NCBI GenBank assembly: GCA_945859605.1 | Contig: OX243811.1 | Span: 33,671,950-33,735,949, forward strand | Reading direction: 5' to 3' | DNA from: Lumbricus rubellus | Taxonomy: Eukaryota; Annelida; Clitellata; Crassiclitellata; Lumbricidae | Length of the DNA stretch: 64,000 nt | The notes under the pieces: generated by a model | What the model was told of the DNA's origin: nothing | Seen by the model: only the letters and a program-made list of their open reading frames with translations | Database searches by the model: none | Shown here: one piece after another, positions 1 through 14,215 of the stretch | Position numbering within the stretch: the stretch's first letter is position 1 | How the letters are laid out: each line of letters opens with the position of its first letter | Position numbers and translations under genes: made by a program

Positions 1-825
1 ATAAATGGTGGTGTTGTTGATGATGATGATGATTACGATGTTCATGATCATGATGATCATGATGATGATCATGATGATCGTGACGACGACGAAAATAAAT
101 TAGATTGATCAACATTAGAGTACACAACAATGTTAGTTCATAACGTTGGATCAAGCAAAGTTGGATTAATTATTAGTAAATAGAGCTAGAGATGCGGGAT
201 TACATTATACAAGGTTAGACCTGGATCATGTAAGTTAGATTCTAAAAACGACTGGTTAGACCACGAAAGTATAAACTTTGATTATATTAGGGGAGATTTA
301 AGTAGATTTCGACTGAATAAATTTAGGCAAAGCGGTCGTAGACTGGCAATAATAATCGATTAGGACCTAGGCCTACACCTTGCCCTTACGTTAGTAAGAA
401 AAGATTTGATTAACTGTATATGTATACGGACTCACCTTTCGTCCACACTGTCAGCAGAAAAGAAAACAATTACCTGTTTAATACAACACATACATTATGC
501 CTCTGCTCATGAGATGTGTTTTTAAAGGTGCAATATTCAATACCTATAGAAATATTTTATAGGCTTATTACAGTTAGGCTACATGTATACATAATTGTCC
601 TACATACTTAAACTAATACCGTGCATGCAGGGTTGCAGGCACGTATAGGCCTACAGCCCTACATACATGTATATCCTACATAAGATATTAAAATATAAAT
701 ATCCATCTAAATTGCCGATGATTGAACAATTATACATCTTACATCCACACAAGACGTCTCAGTCAGTCTGCAGCAAATGCTCCTTCACAGGAAAATCCAG
801 TTGTTCTTCGGGTTAGCCAAGGTCA
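1..825. other. AT-rich flank, no gene seen
   Basis: Bases 1-110 carry an imperfect GAT/ATGATC repeat. The rest is AT-rich DNA with several TAGGCCTA words and no supportable ORF or RNA. Confidence 0.5.
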
Positions 826-831
826 TTTATT
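826..831 (-). promoter_or_regulatory. Candidate polyadenylation signal of coiled-coil gene
   Basis: The hexamer AATAAA on the minus strand lies about 55 bases past the stop codon. The position is right for a short 3' UTR, but the hexamer is frequent in AT-rich DNA. Confidence 0.4.
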
Positions 832-886
832 CATGTATTAATGCAATTGTCAAGACCTGCACCACTGCATCCAAGCAAAACGCATT

Positions 887-1142
887 TTAAAAGCAGCCTT
901 GTGGTCGTGGATGTGACTCCTCATTTAGTTCTTCGTATGCGCCCTTTAACTTAATTGGCTGCTGCATTGGTCTGTCATCCGTCTGTCGTTGATCTGTCGG
1001 GTAGTGCGCACTCACCCGAGTCCGGAATTCCTGTAGTTGTCTGGAGTCGGCTTCCCTCATCTGGAGATCGAGCTTCTGACGAGCCTCCATCTGTCGCTCC
1101 ATGCGTCGACTCAACTCACGGATGTTGCGCGTCACTTCAGCC
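887..1142 (-). CDS. Coiled-coil gene terminal exon
   Basis: Acceptor CTCTGCAG, then AEVTRNIRELSRRMERQM in frame. The coil ends near QEFRTRV, and a polar tail runs to a stop at 887. A possible polyadenylation signal AATAAA lies about 55 bases beyond the stop (831-826, minus). Confidence 0.8.
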
Positions 1143-4100
1143 CTGCAGAGGTCGCAATCACTTTTACTATTATTATTATTTGTATTGTGTATATGGTATA
1201 CCCGAGGTAGGGCCTAGTTCTAATCCATTGTTATCATTGTTGTTGCTGCTATTATTATTTACTGCTACTAATCTTGCTACTACTGTTAGGCCTACTACTA
1301 CTGCTGATGCTGCTGCCGCCGCTACTGGTGCTAACGCAGAAGCTTGCGAATAACAATATGCAATTGACATCATAACTCACCAATTTCTGCACCGGTTAGG
1401 CCTAAGTGAACTACAATGTCTAAGTAGCCTAAATGCAGAGTTAAATCGACACGCTGAATGTAAATAGAAATAAATTTATATGTATAGCAACCAATTTAAA
1501 CAGAGAAATGTTAGTTCTTAGATGTAAACGTTGACAAAACTCTACAAATACTTGAAACGATCACTCAAGTGCAGGGTTCTAAAATGCACACGTGTCATTT
1601 GGTGAGAGAACAAAACAGAAGAAATTCGTTGTTTATGCGAATTTGAAGACAACAACCAAACGGTGATAATTATGCTACTTCGGCTCTGATTGCAGTATTT
1701 AGTTTTAGACATTATTTTTTATGGGGAATTTTTTTAGCTCGGCTGCGGTTATACTGGACGAAATTGGCCCCATAAATTGATCCGACTTTAGGATTTATTC
1801 AAAGCTTCAATGATTGAGGAAATGTGAGGCATTAAAGCAGGCATACAAGACACAGATATACACTGTTATACAGTCACTAATGCAGTTATACAAGACATAT
1901 TTACAGCCACAGATATGCAGATTATAATTTATACATACATGTAGACGTCAATTTGTTACTGACATTACATTATTATTACATGGGGCGGGACGATGGTTGA
2001 ATGTTAAGACACATGTACGAAGAACAGAAGGATGTAGGTTCGATGCATCATAAGATCGATTCGGCCTTCCACTCTCTAGGGGCGATGACAAAATGAGCGG
2101 CAGTAGGACGGATCACGCCTGACAGTGGCAGGCTGCCATAAAGTTATAAAATGCTACTCCTGCTAATCTTGTTTATGATGTGTTCCTATGCATCTACTAC
2201 TTCATGTAATCATTCTGCGATTTGTCGGTTTGAAATATTAGGGCCTAAATGAACGAATATTATTACTGATATCAAGAAGAACATTGAAATCGTGTTTTAA
2301 ATTCAAAATGTTTATATTTTATAGGTCTATTGACGTCTTTGATGCCAAACTTGATGAATCGGGGTTGGTTAGCTAAAGAGATTCTACGGTTCATGATGAC
2401 GAAGAGAATGTAGATCTAAACCTGGCGAGCTCGACATCTGAATCGTCCTCAAGTCTGGAACGAAGTTGAACGGCGAGTAACTCAAGACTTTTGTTTCTAT
2501 AGAAATGTAACGCCAACATAATTAATAATTATTAATTATGTTCACTGATGTACATGTATGAAGGTGTTTTACGAGTTTTGATGGATGCATGGATGAATGG
2601 ATAGATAAATGGATGAATGGGTGAATGGATGGTTTAGTGGATAGATGGACTGATTGGGAGACAAATAACCGGATGGATTCATTCGTGTGTGGATTTAATA
2701 TTGTACTATTGATGGACAATAGAACATGTATTGCTGTTGTGAGAGGCGATCGGACGGAGGACGGTTGAATGTGTGATCAACGGTGATTATTGATCAATGA
2801 TTGGATCGATTGATCGATCGATCAATTGATTGATTGATTGATTGATTGATTGGTCATGTATACGATATAAAGCCTATACCTGTGTCCGAGGTCTTCGTTC
2901 TCTTCGATTTCGTTGTTGAGTGAATGTTCCATTTCATCGATCCGGTTGTGAGCCTCCCTCAGATCCTTGTCCATGCAGTCCATCTCTTCCTTCAGGACCG
3001 TCCTCTCTCGATCCACTTCCGACAGACGGACCCTCAACTTCTCCATCTCCAGCGACGTCTGCTCACTTCTCTGCAACAGCTGGACTCGTTCTTCGTCAAA
3101 TGCATCCCTGTTCAAGAGATAATTATCTTAGGAGTTGCAGGTAGCCTACCAATGTGCGCAATAAGCACGTTACAAGAGGTTTAGTAGAAAGTACGTGGAC
3201 AAAACGTGTTCTGTAAAAGACACAATCTGCTGCGTTAATCTACTATTTTCATTTTCTTACAATTTTGCAATATTCCAAGTTAACTGACTCCATACCTTAT
3301 CGTGCCTTGCGTTAGCTTGTCTTACCTCCTGGGTCATGAACTGGTACTCACTGTACAAGACTGACTTTTCAATAGCTATTGAGAGACAGTACAACTGTAG
3401 GCTCCACTCACAACTGGGCTTCCAACTCTTTCTGAAAAGACTTCTGCTTCACGAGGGCTTCTTGCTGACACGACTCACACTGTTTGCGAATGGCCGATAA
3501 TTCAGCCTAAAAAAGTCACACACAAGTATCTTCAATCTTCAATCTAAACTAATCAAATTCAATCTTATATGATCTAATCCTAACGAATAGCACTAATCGA
3601 TAGCGGTTTAAAAATGAAAACAACAGTCCGAACTCCGAAGTGGTACGAAAACTACGTACTTTTCTTAATACTGTTCTGGACGATTCTACAGCACCTATTA
3701 GGAACTGCAAGCTTCTTGACGTGGAGTTTAACTGCTACTAGGCTATATTCAAAATAAACAGTTTCCTTTGTATGCTTGATAAGGTCCTCTGCGGCAATCT
3801 CTCGCAGACACGTAGACACCAGCCAACGAATTTGCAATTAGTCTATGATATTGTGAGCTCAAAAGCTGTTGAAATCTTCGATCTCCTATAAAATTATGAA
3901 TCGTCAAGATCCCATTATAGTTACAATGAAGACGACGTTCGGCTTAAAAATCACTTTTGATGGATGATCGAATATTCATTTTAATCCACATCTAAAACTC
4001 CAACCTCGAGTTCTGCGATTCGTTGATGTAGCGAGAGAAGATAGTTTTCTCCGATGTCTGTTGTGTTGTATTTCTTCGTCTGCTCATCCATCAACTTCCG

Positions 4101-7100
4101 GTGCTTCTCTCTTTCCATCTCCAACTCCATCTCCACATCGATCAACTTCCGCTGAACTACGACCACTTCACCATCGAAGCCAAACTGAACAGAGAAAATA
4201 AGAGAAGGTGTCAATGAATCAGGAGATTCAAAGTCCACTTTGTTATCATCCGTATCATCGCAAATTCGCCATCATCGTCATCGTCATCATTTTAAGGCTA
4301 CTATTCATATATTGCTTTATTGTCATTATCATTGTTGTTGTTGTTACTGTTGTTATTAAACTGTCATTTAGGTGTAAAATGCGCCTATTAGTTCCCTAAA
4401 CAAGAAAGAATCTCGAACGAAAGTGCGTAGGCTATTGCAGGAAACTCTACTCATTTTAGGCTAATCGCAAACAAAATAAGTTTTAAGATTTTTCTCAAGG
4501 AGCGATAAAGAAAATGATTTGCGTCTAAGTTATTATATATATATCCTATAACAGATATATAAATCAATAGGGCCTAAATGTTTTGGTCTCAGCATAGGCC
4601 TACTCGTGACAGTTCCCATGAAGTGTTGCATTTGGAATGGATAGGCCCTACCTCATGTAGACATCGTAGGTTTCGCTTCTTATAGTCTATCAATTTTGTC
4701 TTGAAGCGACCAACAATTTATTATACATTATGACATCGGCGATATAGGCTATATACAGCCTATATGAGAGGACCAAGACCAGGTTAAATGGGGTTAGAAG
4801 CTTCCATTTTAGGCCAAATATTTCATAGCTAGTCATTTATTTACTACTGACACCGTTGGATAAGCCAGTAGGCTCTCTGACGTGGACTTTAGCGCGAGAA
4901 ATTTCTAAGAGCTATAGGCCTATTATAGTATAATTATAATATTAGCCTACTACATGTAGCCCATTATACCAACGCATACCTTGCGATTGCGTATGTCCTG
5001 AAGCAGCTTGAGCAGCGTCTCGGCCTTTCTCTCAGCGCCGAATCGTTTCGTCCTCTCCACACAAAGAACGTCTATTGACGATCGATCATTAAGTCTAGGG
5101 TTCGATTCTTGAGATTTATTGTGTTGATCACGATCCTCGTGATCCTCGATCTTCGGTTGATTGAGCAACCAGTGATCGTCAGCCGAGCATTGACCACTGA
5201 GCGCCTGATTTTCAGAAACATTTCAGAAACAAACTGCTCAATGGAATGAACGACCAAAGCAAATAAAATCTTGTTAGGCTACAATTAAGTCGCTACATGA
5301 TTTGCTTCTAACGGTGTAATTTTGAGATTCCAAGCCTATAGTCTTATAGGCCTTGAGGTCTATCGGTATAGGGCTACAGGCCTATACCTCTACCAACAAA
5401 GTAACAACCTATTGAAGAGTTTTTTCACTAGCCATATTTTGGAGTCGCTCTTCCAATTCGTTTCTTGTCTGCTCCCAGATCTTCATATCTCGAAGATGAT
5501 TCTCCCTTTGTTCCTCTATCACTGACTTCATCCTCTGCTTCTCGATTTTCAGCTGATCGCTCTGGCATGTCTCTCGATTCTGATCCAGAAGAGACTGCAA
5601 TGCAATCCAACACAGGAGATTCAACGCAGCATTAACACCAGGCGCTAAATAAGTCAATAGTTTATAGGGTCTATTATGAATTTATAATTATAGACTTGAT
5701 CACCAGAATAGCATAGATCCAGGGTGAGAATTGCCGGGGGGTTTCAACCTCCAAGTCTTTCTTAGAGCCCCATATTAAAGTATGTTTTTACACCCAAATT
5801 CCAAGTGGATCATTGTCTAACCCCCAAGTTATTTTCCACAATTCTTACAATGCATAGATCTAAGTAAACAGATAGAGCCCTGAGATGAAAAGTTAATATT
5901 GTTGCTCTTAGGCCTACGAGAGGCAAACTCAAGGAGAGAAATAGGTTAAGAAACGTGAGCAGAAAAGGTTCAAGAGTTATGAAAGCGAAAATATAGTAAA
6001 GCAAAGGTAGGATGAATGAATGAATCAATGAATCAATGAATGAACGAAAGAATCAATGAATGAATGAACGAACGAATGAATGGATGGATGAATGAATGAA
6101 CGATGAATATGTATATCATCAGGTAATTAACCTCCAAATGTCGGCATTCGTCTGCTTTCATGTTCAAACGACTCTCGAGCGCCGCCATTTTCTCGGTCGC
6201 TGCAGTCAATTTCGTCTGCAGACGCTGCTGCACTTTGACCTCTGATTCTTCTCTGTTGCACGAATGCAAAAACCTTCAGATGCACCTCTGCAGGCGCTAT
6301 ATGAATTTCCAGCTACATTACATCGGGTCTCTGACTTGGGACTCATTGAGTATTTAGGTCATACAGGTCAGGCAATGTAAAGCAAGATGTAAGGTAAGAC
6401 AATGCAAGGTAATGCAGACAAAGGTAAAGTCAGATAACGTAGTGTTAGAGAAAGACAGGGCTAAACAAAGTAAGTAGGCAATAGGCCCATAAGTTATAGA
6501 CCCTATAAGCTACGGTACAGTAGGCCTAAGATAGAGGACGTTTTTAAACGAACGAACGAACGAACGAACGGACGAACGAACGAATGGATGAATGAACAAT
6601 TTTGTGTTATGTATTCTGAATATAAGTGTACTAGTAAGTGTAACGTAAGATTAGTTAATGCGACCTAAAGCGACGAAATCGCTGTTCATTTATTGTGAGC
6701 ATAGAATTTTATTATAAAGCTTTTAGCCATTAAATGTAGGGCCGTGCAGCGGTTATAGCAGTTACAGATACATTGACTAAAGCACAGACGTGACAACAGC
6801 AATCAACAACTTGACACTTCTAAGCCACCGACGATTGGATAAGTTTACAATGACTGCAATCAGAGCCCAATGTAGAACGACACACATTATTTTTCAACGA
6901 ACCGAAGGTGTCTGGTGATCAGAAACGCGACGCCAAGCACACCGTGTAACCAATATTAGTTAAATAATATGAAATTGTAGTCTGTTTCTCTCGAATACAG
7001 TAATCATAATTATAGACTTTTACATCTCAACTTACGTCATAGCTGTCTGTGCTAGGCTACAATTTAATCAACAATATATTGATTAAGGTAAACAATTAAG

Positions 7101-10100
7101 GACTGCATAATATAAAAGTGCACAAATCTTCACACAATGTGCTTGCTGTTATGAGGTACATGTATCGATTTAAGTCCAAAACAATCTGTGGATCCATGAG
7201 CGTTTAATAGCCGCAACAGTGCCTGCCGATAGTCATCACTACTTCTGATCGTATACCGAACACTATACACCTCTGTCTCTATCTCGGAACTCTGACTGGA
7301 ACTGAATCTTAGTTTATCTGTCTTGCCTATCAAAAGTTTTGTTAATACAGCCGTGTGTAAATGAATATGCCGTTTCCCAAGACCGCAGCTTTGAAGAAAA
7401 GGTTGGAAGAAGTGCGTAGTTTACACATGCGATTGCCAGCTATACTTTGATGGCATCAAGGATATAGGATACTGATATAACGTACTTGTTTTCAGTTGCC
7501 AGGTCGCCTTTAAGTTTCGTGTATGACTCGAGTTGCATGTTCTTTAGTCTCAGTGACTCCTTGCTATCTTCAGCTTGCGCTCTGAAATTGAACGTAACGC
7601 TGCAATTTTATGTAAGCTCAGTGTAGTTTATAGTAGACATGTCCAATTTGTCCATTGATTGACAGAGCATTTTAAAAGGAAAAGCAGTTTTAAGGTAGAT
7701 TTTCAGCGCTACACCAAAGCAAGTGATTGTTATAAGTACACAAATAAGAAAAAGGGCAGCCAATCAAACAAAAATTTAAACAAATTAAGTCAGCTTGGAA
7801 ATTATAGGCCTAACTCAATAATAAAAAACCCAGTCATTTAATCAGTAGGTCATTCAGTCAGTCATTTTGTCAGTAATTTATTTTATCATTTTTGTAATTC
7901 GTACTGTCATTTTGTCGGTCATTTTGTCAGTAATTTAGTCAGTCATTTAGTGAGTCATTTTGTCATTCATTTAGCCAGTGTAATTTAGTCAAAGTATTTG
8001 ACGTAGCTTTCAAAATCTGTAGGCCTACAGTATATGCATATTAAGCAGCAACGTAACCGCTGAACCTTTCGTGGTGTAGGTCTCTTTCGAGTTGTTCCAT
8101 CTGTCGAATGAGAGCGTCCTTATCAGTCCCGAGACTTCTCACAGTTGCACTGAGGTCGTCCTGCAATCGGACGATCGTTGCATCTCGATCGTGAAGTTTC
8201 TCACACAGATCGTCGACGTCTTTGAAGCACAAAATTAAATGAAATTTCATTAGCTGCATGGCTGCTGGTTGATTGGCTGATTGGTTTATTAGTAGATTAA
8301 GCAACCTGCAGAGTCTGGCTATTAAGGAGCGTTCCACTTTTCAGTGGTTTTCATCTTACGTTTCACAGCAGACTATTGGGAAACAATCGCAAATATATCA
8401 ATAGGTCACTCAGAAATTCTAGTCTATAGATTAAAAAACGAAGTGAGAATTTCAATTGCTGCAGGTGAGTAGCAATTTTACAGTTTTCCAATTACCCTGC
8501 AATTAAATCGCCTCTGAAATCGGTTTTGTCATAATTGAAACTGCGCTATATAAACGTTCTTCACACTAGATGGCTTGAAAGCTTTCAGTATTTACCTCTT
8601 TGGATAGCCAACTTTTCCCTGTGATGTGCTTCCTGTATTTCCATCAACTGTCGTCGCACTGCTTCTGTCTCAATTGACTGTAATTTCATGCGACCTTGAA
8701 CCAGATGGAAATCCACGTCTCCTCCTCCTTTACCCTTCTCCTACAGAAGCAATTTAAGAGCACGACAACGAGTTCGTTTATATCTCCATTTATTCGCAAA
8801 GACTTCTTTTAATACTTCTGTAGCGCTTTTATCGTAGTCCACGATCATCGTTTTAAAGTTATAGCCTACAGTCTTATACTTACCGTATATGCTTCTTAAC
8901 ACTCTTACGGCTATAATGTGCAGTCCTGCTATTTAAGTAGGCCTATGTAGCCTAATTAAGTAAGTTGCCATAGAGCCCCTTCAAGAGATATTTCTACTCA
9001 GAGGCGCTCCCGACGTCAGCGCGGACACTGAATCGGAGTTTCACGCCGAAGAGCAATTGCGAGTGAATGACTTGCTCAGGGTCCCTACGTGGCGGATTCG
9101 AACCCGCAACCATCCGGCTCCAGGGCACCGAACATACCCTACACCATCGAGTCCCATAAGTGACTGGGAACCCAATGGAGGCACACATCATCGTTAAAGT
9201 ATTAGACTAAGCAGTCAGATGTTGTCATGCAGACCTTGACGTCTGTGGAGATGAGTTTCTGCTCAATCATTTCGTTGACTGTCGTCAGATGTCGTACTTG
9301 CTGCTGAAGCGAATCAATCTATCGAACAATGTCAGCAAAAGAAAGAAAATTAGGAAGCTATGACATTAATTACGTTAATTAAGAACCTCTAATGGTGTCG
9401 TCGCTAGAGATGAATGCATTGTTCATTTCCAGACAAATTGTAAATCTCACGCGACCTGTGGTAAAATATGAATATTTAATGAAAAAATTATAATAATAGT
9501 TAATTAATTTTTTAGCAGGTAGTCCTACCTTTAAGGCTATTTAAATAGAAGCAGCAGCAGTTTTCTACCTGAGTATCGTGAAAATAGAACGATATTAATT
9601 TTATGAACAGAAAGACACCATGTACGCTGACAAGCAGATAAACAAAGACCTTAGAGTTCTATACGCGTACGGACAAACTGACATATCATAGAGAAGAGTG
9701 AACAGACATAAGCGGAAAGGCAGACAGACGGACAAGCATGCAGAGGCGCAGAAAACATATAGCCTCAAAGACAGGATAGTCAGATAGACAGAGATACTTA
9801 AGCCAACAGGCATCGATTTCGTCCATTCTTTACCGTTGCACGCATAAGAATCACTTCTTGTTCTTTTTGACTGGCAATGTCCTTGAACGACGTTTCGTCC
9901 TTTTCCATTGTTGACCTTTCTCCCTCTTGCCATCCGTTGCCCGACTCACTTGCCTTGCCCGGCAACTCAACATGCGCCAACCGATCATCCTACAAACAAA
10001 GTCAACTAGACGACATTCTTGATCAAAAGATTGAGGTTTGAATTCAAGAGCTATTTGTAGCGGTATTATTACTGCAATATTAATCTAATGTTAGGCTGGC

Positions 10101-12796
10101 AGCCTGGCATTGAAGATTATGTAGGAAGAGAGTTCCAAAAATGGGAGCCAGTGCATGTATAGAAAATAAACGAATGTTGGTATGAAAGAAATGGACATAA
10201 AACTGACCATGTGAGTAGGCTGACTTCTGCTGATCTGGATGGATAAACGGGAAGTGAAATGAAAAGTGAGTAAGGTAATTGTTTGTTTGTATGTGCACTT
10301 GTTATAGCGCCCCTTCAAGCTCTCTCTACTCAGAGGCGCTCCCGATGCAGAGCGGACACTGCATCGGAGTTTCACGCCGAAGCGCTGAGCAATTGTGAGT
10401 GAAGGACTTGCCCAAGGTCCTTACGCGGCTTTAGGGTGGATTCGAACCTCGTACCTTCCGGCTCCAGGGCAACGACGCCACCACTAGACCACCGCGCCCC
10501 ACAATTACTGTTGCTATAGGTGCTGGACCACGCAATCCATGCACGGCATTAGGACGTCAGCTTTGTACTAAAATCGAACCGGAAAACAAAGCTTTTTCCG
10601 AATGAGATGTTTAGGTTTTGTTTACCTTTTCGTTCGTACGATTGATGGAGTCGTAACCATGATGACGATCTTGTGTCTGCCTGACCGTGTCACTGTCGTT
10701 GCTAGGATACATCTGGGTTGGTAGTTGAAGTCTGTGGTCGCTTCTTGGGTCATCCTGCTGATGACCGACTCTCATCTGTTCAGATACAGCGACAAAACTA
10801 TACCATAGCCAGCGCAATGTTAAGCAGAAAGACACGCGCGCGTGCATGCGTGCACGCAGACATTTCAAATTCGTCAAGTTCGTGCGTATTTTCCGATTTG
10901 TTTATGATACTAACTTACATCATAGGCATGGGCGCCCGCACATAGGGGCAAGGGGGGGCACTTGCCCCCCCCCTGGAAAAGTGAAACTTATTTTTCTAAC
11001 TACTACTTTTGAGTTTTTTACAAATTTCTTCGCATTAAAACACTAATGATACGAATGATACACACAGTGAAAGTCATAAATTTGCATTTAGAAATCTCTA
11101 TAGAAATAAATATTTATAGTGCCCTTCATGGACCTACTTTTTAGCATCTTCTTTTGGATTTTTAACAACTTTTTCGCACTTAGGAAACTATTCATATTAA
11201 AATATTACACAAAATGACACTGAGAAATTTGCATTAAGAAATCTCTTTGAAAAAATACCCATGTTATTAATTTCCAGCGCTGTATTTTTCATTTTTTGTC
11301 ACTGAAAAATTCAACCGTGACCACCGCAAAATTTTTGCCCCTCCTGCAAAATTTTCTGCGGGCGCCCATGATCATAGGCTTGGAACTCTATAGACTTGGA
11401 ACTCTATCGACTTGGAACTCTATCGGTTTATAAGTCTATTTGGTTGGAACTCTATCAACTTAACCTACATGTAGATGTAAACAAAAATAAATTAGCCTAA
11501 TGAATAAGAAAACATATTTCAGAAGAAGCTCACTTTGAGTTTTCTGATCAAATCGATTCGTTCGCAAGTGAGTTGCGACATTCTCGAATGTTCTTTCGAC
11601 AGATCCTGTCGCAATTTCCGTTCGTCACTTCTTAGCTGTGCGTTCTCTCGAACGATCTTCTCGATCGCCTCATCCTTTGCCTACAGATCAGATCAGTTAA
11701 CAGTCCAACCAGATCGCATCATATCAGATCATATTGGATCAGATCAGATCAGATCGATTGAATCTAAGAAGACTCTGCATCGAGTGTATAAGATGGCTAA
11801 AGGAGTTGGATTAAAATAACGAAAAGCGTAAAATCCTAAAAGCCTATGCACAAAAGAAATGAAAAGAGTTAATTAATGTTCTCCATATTGATGCTGAACA
11901 ACGACATTACAATAAGGGTCATATAATCATAGCTATCCTTAAGTTGCAAACACATTTACATTTGATCAAAAGGAAAAAATAAAGAATGGCAAGAAGGCAC
12001 CCGATGAAAACATAGGCCTAGAGAAACTAGGTAAAAAAGTAAGAAATGCCGCTAGCTGTCTCTGGTCAGCCTGCAGCCGGCAATCCATGCGTTCATCTGT
12101 ATGTGGAGACTTGTTGGTTCCGCGTTCCGATATAGAACAGTATTTCATCGAAAGCACGCACTGTTCAACCGCAGACATGTAGCTCAAACCGTTCTCAAAC
12201 CACCACTGGATCTACGTTTATCGATCTCATGATAAATGAAAAAGGCGCCACATAAATAACCACCAGCAGGTACAAGTATCTTCTTGTACAGGGTGGACAA
12301 AAAAACATGTTCTGTTTGAAATAGGTTGGTTAAATTTGGTCATTTTACGTAAATATGAATTACCTTAAGTCTTTAAGCTTTGATTTAAAAATTCTTACTT
12401 CTGGCCAAGATATCGGCAGAAACCTTAGGGAAGTTTTTTGGCCCACCCTGCAGTGTACCAGTGTTTGTCTTGCGCTGACGACCTGCAACACCAAAGTTAC
12501 TATGGCAACTCACTTCCGCTGAACGCTGAAGGTTGTTTTTCTCGTCTTCCAACTTCAGGATCCGGGCGCTGAACTCCGCCAACAGACCGGACTCCGTTCT
12601 CACTTCCGGTGCCCCAATCCGACCGGAAACGGAAGTAGTCGTGGCGGCCATCTTGGTGTTGTGGGTGAGTGAGCGCAAAACTCGCTGAGAGATGACCTGC
12701 TCCCTCTGGCGAATGTCCGACTGAAGACGAGAGACACGTGACTCGAGGATGTCACACGTGATCAACTTCGATTTCAACTGTTGAACGATAGAGCAT

Positions 12797-12832
<36 letters not shown>

Positions 12833-13810
12833 CACACTCATCGATATATCGATCACGTAGCTTGTTGATCGATTGATTGATTGATTTAAAAAGTGGCCGA
12901 CAGATTGAATTGAAAGATTTGATTAACAGTCAACGATTAATTTGCGAGTTTACTGGTTGATCAAATGTTTAACTGAGAGATTGATTTACCGATTGACTGT
13001 TTAATTGTTTATTGACTGATTGATCGATTAATTGATGCATTGGTTGATCGATAAATTTATTAATCGAGTGATCAAGCGATTCATTGACTATTTAAACTGA
13101 GACTTATAAAAAATCCACAGATTTTGAATAGCATCGTTGCCCTTCAACACTTGAAAAATTAGTTTTTCCTGTACAGACCAATCCAACAGTGTTCAGCAAT
13201 AATCATTACCCACCCAGCCAGTTACTCATAGCCATCTAGCCATATAGCCACCCGATTTCGTCATCATTCGTCCATGACAAACATTTAGTCAGCCTCTTTC
13301 AGAGCATACAGGTAATGCTACCTGTTGATTGGAATCGTTGATTTCTTTGTTCAGCGCGTCTATTGTTCTTGTCTGAGAGTCTCTTTCCACTTTGACGTCT
13401 GCTGCATCTCTTCTCATCTGCTCCACTTCCTCTTCCTTCTGTTCCAGTCTCAACATCAGCTCATCAGCCTCAACAACAGAATAAAACATTCAAATAATTA
13501 TAAGAAACTAACAGATATGATCAGAATTGTCTTCGTCATCGACATCATCATCATCATAATTATTGTGTTATTGGAGATGGTGATGACGACGAAAGTGTTC
13601 ATAATAATCATCATCTCTAATACATCAACATTATCATGATCTTCAGTTGTGATAATGATCCTGATCAAAAAGAGAAAGAAGGAGAAAAAGAGGAGAAAGA
13701 AGAAGACGACTACAAAGATAAGGAAGAAGAAAAGAAGAGGAAGAAGAAGGTGATGATAATGAAGGTGGTGGTGATGATGACGATGATGATGATGACGATG
13801 GTGGTGATGG

Positions 13811-13845
<35 letters not shown>

Positions 13846-13880
13846 GTAGTGGTGATGATGATGACGACGACGACGACGAC

Positions 13881-13944
<64 letters not shown>

Positions 13945-14021
13945 GTTTCTGATGCTGCTGCTGTTGCTGATGCTGATGCTGATGCTGATGCTGATGCTGA
14001 TGCTGATGCTGATGCTGATGC

Positions 14022-14053
<32 letters not shown>

Positions 14054-14130
14054 GTTTCTGATGCTGCTGCTGTTGCTGATGCTGATGCTGATGCTGATGC
14101 TGATGCTGATGCTGATGCTGATGCTGATGC

Positions 14131-14215
<85 letters not shown>

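Noticed and set aside
8994..9191. tRNA gene (GGTTCGAATCC box B)
   Set aside because: The same head plus a shared non-tRNA body occurs at several loci; it is a SINE.
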